Positions 61,181 through 64,000 of a stretch of DNA of 64,000 nt are shown here, in pieces. The stretch's first letter is position 1; each line of letters starts with the position of its first letter. Where the stretch lies: contig CANUEZ040000024.1 in the NCBI GenBank assembly GCA_948099385.1, positions 25,641,001-25,705,000 of the forward strand, given 5' to 3'. The notes under the pieces were generated by a model. It was given only the letters and a program-made list of their open reading frames with translations. It had not been told where the DNA came from and searched no databases. This DNA comes from Fasciola hepatica. Lineage: Eukaryota; Platyhelminthes; Trematoda; Plagiorchiida; Fasciolidae. The translations under genes and the position numbers were made by a program.

Positions 61181-61940
61181 TGCGATCGGCTAGCTACCCT
61201 GCTGACTTCTGTTTTAGGAGCATAAGGGCACTAGGAAAACAGCAGATGCGAACTATGGGACAAAATTTTCTCACTGCACCCAGGGAGACATGGCCGGCAT
61301 CGCCAGGATACAAGCCCTCACGCTGTGATATTTAGACAAAGCCCGTTCTACAGTTCGCTAAACCTACGGGAACCCGATGCTTAATTCAGAAAAGGTTTTA
61401 TTTCCGGACTGCACTAGAGTGGTAACAACCACGGTATCGTGGACGGCATTCCAGTTACTGCTGACTCAATCAAAGGTTTACGATTAAGAACCGGGTTATA
61501 TGTAGGGAAATTAGGGCCGGGCTAGTTGGAGCAATCTAAAGTCGAAGTTCTGCGTCAACTTCGACTACACGCCTTCCCATATGAGACAGGTGAGCAGTGT
61601 AGGACCCACAATAAATCCAGGAAGAGCTAGCTTTTTGATAGTAGTATCCGAAAATGGAACCCAGTACTAGCTAATGGACTACGGGGAGTCAAAGTAAAGG
61701 TGAGGAATTCAAACCTTGATTAAAAGACGGAACGTTTTACAAACGTTTCTGGCAACTACTGTCTAAAGAAATGTCTGAAAAATCACTTACATCGAGAAGA
61801 AGAACAGGCAGATTTGAACCACTTCTTGGATAGCAGTCTTGGACGATTTCGGTTGATTGAAGGAGCAGCAACATTGGAGCATGTGGTTGCTGTTTGTCTG
61901 GTGGGTCGGTTCCGAAATGCTGCTGCAGGCAAATAAATGG
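61181..61940. other. No gene recognised
   Basis: About 760 bp of flank without assignable coding. Its proximity to the next fragment suggests older BEL sequence. Confidence 0.35.
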
Positions 61941-62200
61941 TGATTCCCCTTCCAGCAGTGGAGGCTCGACCGGGATGGATTTAAATTGTGGAGATCAGAG
62001 TTGACTATTTTGGTTCGTTTTTCATACGACAACTCGAAGGCACGCAGATAAGGTATGGATTGCTATTGCCTTTATCGTCCGAGACAGCTGATCTCGAAGT
62101 AACACGACTACCAATTCATTCCTGATGGCCTTACAGATATTTATTGCCAGGCGAGGGGTTCCACAATCTACGACCTGATGATTTAAAGGTTGTTGAAATC
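61941..62200 (+). pseudogene. Decayed Pao/BEL integrase fragment
   Basis: In shifting frames the sequence reads VDYFGSFFVRQLEG, YGLLLPLSSETADLEV and ALQIFIARRGVPQS, the pattern around the first Asp of a BEL integrase. It lies 770 bp after the young BEL copy, which may therefore have landed in or near an older one. Confidence 0.6.
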
Positions 62201-62584
62201 CAAGGGTTGCGGGGACGGAGGAGCCCCGGAATCATGCTCAAATACGGGGTAAAACCGTAGCCGGAGGAATAGGGGTGGCGCATTGTTCCACCCTGTGCTA
62301 GTCATTGAGGTGGATTTCGGGGAGGACCGATACGATTGGCCAGAAGAATACGCACGACTCCTATTTCAGAACAGGTCCTCCATGACTAGCCCCTGGATGC
62401 CTCACTAAATGTAGTAAAGCGCACACTGAACCATAGGACTCCGGTGTCGATTGTCCGGATCCCAAAGGCGAATCAGCCCTCACTCCAAACGATCCGCTTT
62501 TGTTGTGACCAAATTCGGGATCAGTTGCTTTAAAAACTCTTTAAATAGCATACATCACAGAATGGAGGCAAATTAGTTGCTTGG
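62201..62584. other. No feature recognised
   Basis: Nothing supportable before the hairpin. Confidence 0.4.
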
Positions 62585-62820
62585 GAAATGTCATGGTAGA
62601 ATTTTATTGCTCAATAACACAGCGTAGTCGAGATCGTTGGTAGGTTGTCGACGTTTCGGTCACCACGGGTAACCTTTTCAAGACTGGTTTTACAACCAGT
62701 TTCATTCGGTTGTAAAACCAGTCTTGAAAAGGTTACCCGTGGTGACCGAAACGTCGACAACCTACCAACGATCTCGACTACGCTGTGTTATTGAGCAATA
62801 AAATTCTACCATAACATTTC
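62585..62820. repeat. 236-bp near-perfect hairpin
   Basis: Arms 62585-62697 and 62708-62820 (113 bp each) pair with a single mismatch (C62592 against A62813) around a 10-nt loop (agtttcattc). Each arm carries a cgacgtttcggtcacc or ggtgaccgaaacgtcg segment. The core ccgaaacgtcg resembles sequence commonly seen near Penelope-type termini, but no Penelope coding was found beside it. No other copy occurs in this window. Confidence 0.97.
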
Positions 62821-63301
62821 ACATGGCGCATCGATTTTTCGATACACTCCGAACCGATTTCAGTTCTGACACATTAATTGGGAAAGGTCTTCTAGAAAAT
62901 TCGGACGAGGGAGCAAATACCAAAGCAGCAGCCTCAAATAAAGTAGATCGCCAAAGAAATGTTGTTCAGTTTTCATGTCGTCATCCTTGCGGAGTGCTAA
63001 CTTCCGATCCATTTTCCCGCCTACGGTTCACGCTCTGGACGACGATATCCATGTCAGACGACCCACATGAAAGCCGCGAATCGATCGCACATACTCACGC
63101 AGCCATTAATTTTTGTGCCTTGTGGCGTTTGGATCAAGCGGCCGCCTAAACATTCAAGCCGTCGCACCCACAAGCAAACACAACACTAAAAACTTATGCA
63201 AATCCTGCCCATGCATAGACACACAAAAGTTTGACGATACTGATACCCCATTCAAAAAGGCGCTGACCAGTCGAACATCAACCCTTCACGAACAGTTCTG
63301 A
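62821..63301 (+). other. Unassigned plus-strand frames beside the hairpin
   Basis: A 108-codon frame starts 3 bp after the hairpin (62823, MAHRFFDTLRTDFSSD) and overlaps another of 62 codons with several Cys (NLCKSCPCIDTQKFDD) that ends at 63301. Neither matches a family I know. They may be N-terminal parts of a Penelope-like or other element, or chance. Confidence 0.3.
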
Positions 63302-64000
63302 CTGTAAGTTTGCCCTATGGCTCTATTTACACTTGACCCGGACCCACGTACCAGCTCATATGTTTGTGTCCCTGCTATCACGAAATTGTAGTATAGAAGA
63401 ACCGGTGTTCTTCTTCGAGGAATGACTCGTGTTCTTCTTGAAACAGCAAAATTAGAAAACGGCTTATGAGAGAAGGCATTGTAAGTGCATCATAAGAGCC
63501 TCACACCTACAACAGTTGGACGCCAATGTGACTGCCAACGGCCTGCTCACTAGGCTGTCCTCGCCGCAAGATGTTCGAGCCTACACAAATACCATTTCAC
63601 GGGTAACTTGTTGTTACGCCAGCCAAAAAAGTCAGCCGTTTCATCCTTCAAGCCTTGTCACAACCGGCTGATTATTCGACACGACCTTTATTCCACCAGG
63701 TTAATTGTTAATGGTATATATCTTGACCGGAAACAAGACTTATGAACAAAGCATGATCACGGAGTAGAGTTACACAACAGTATAAAGTATTCACAAGTTT
63801 CGAAGGTCGGGCCCGTACATCTCAGTAACAATGCGATGGGACTAGAAGGTGTTTAAATCGACAAAAGTGCGAAAGGTCAGCGCGGGAAGTGCAGAGCTGT
63901 TGGACCCGGGAGTAGGCTATTGCAGGGAGTTTTTCAGACAAGAAGCTGCTTGTTAAAGTGTTAGCAAAGTGTGAGGATGACGTATTACACACGGGGATGG
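63302..64000. other. No gene recognised at window end
   Basis: No coding or known repeat signal on either strand. Confidence 0.4.

Overview
This is a eukaryotic window, most likely from a flatworm and probably a digenean trematode. The pointers are a 34-nt GT-AG micro-intron in a conserved gene, many RTE-like LINEs with trinucleotide tails, CsRn1-type Ty3/gypsy fragments, Penelope-like and Pao/BEL elements, CR1-like LINEs and a tRNA-derived SINE family. Nothing bacterial or phage-like is visible. The taxon is inferred from family style, not from a species marker.

The only host gene recognised is a UBE2K (E2-25K/HIP2) orthologue on the minus strand. Three consecutive exons (13091-12939, 12904-12822, 11316-11088) cover most of the UBC fold and the start of the UBA region. 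The first exon(s) and the terminal UBA exon were not found. Almost everything else is transposable-element sequence.

Layout. 0.8-2.1 kb: decayed CR1/jockey-type LINE. 2.67-5.24 kb: a 2.57-kb block repeated at 16.68-19.25 kb (direct, roughly 99% identical, no net indel), made of RTE-like 5' parts plus unexplained sequence. 7.9-9.4 kb: Penelope-like element. 11-13 kb: UBE2K. 14.5-17.8 kb: a near full-length decayed RTE-like element (called C here). 20.3-24.8 kb: a full-length RTE-like element (A1) nested antisense in a relative. 25-31.4 kb: SINE pieces, another RTE-like remnant and a gypsy integrase separated by a long (TA)n tract. 31.4-33.2 kb: an internally deleted RTE-like element (B) with both ends kept. 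34.5-46.7 kb: a cluster of A-family copies (A3 minus, A2 plus and full length, A4 plus, A5 minus) around a gypsy gag gene, a SINE and a Penelope remnant with inverted flanks. 46.7-48.3 kb: gypsy integrase and RTE-like remnants. 49.4-54.2 kb: a CR1-like LINE followed by an inverted, decayed relative. 54.56-61.18 kb: a very young Pao/BEL LTR retrotransposon with 366-bp LTRs and a 5-bp target duplication. 62.585-62.820 kb: a nearly perfect 236-bp hairpin.

Within each autonomous element the genes form the usual sets: endonuclease plus reverse transcriptase for LINEs; gag, protease, RT, RNase H and integrase for BEL; RT plus GIY-YIG nuclease for Penelope. Every coding copy carries at least one lesion. 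The most striking pattern is that in-frame stops and an altered RT catalytic box (YPDD) are shared by several RTE-like copies, so defective copies have been multiplied, either in trans or by DNA-level duplication or conversion.
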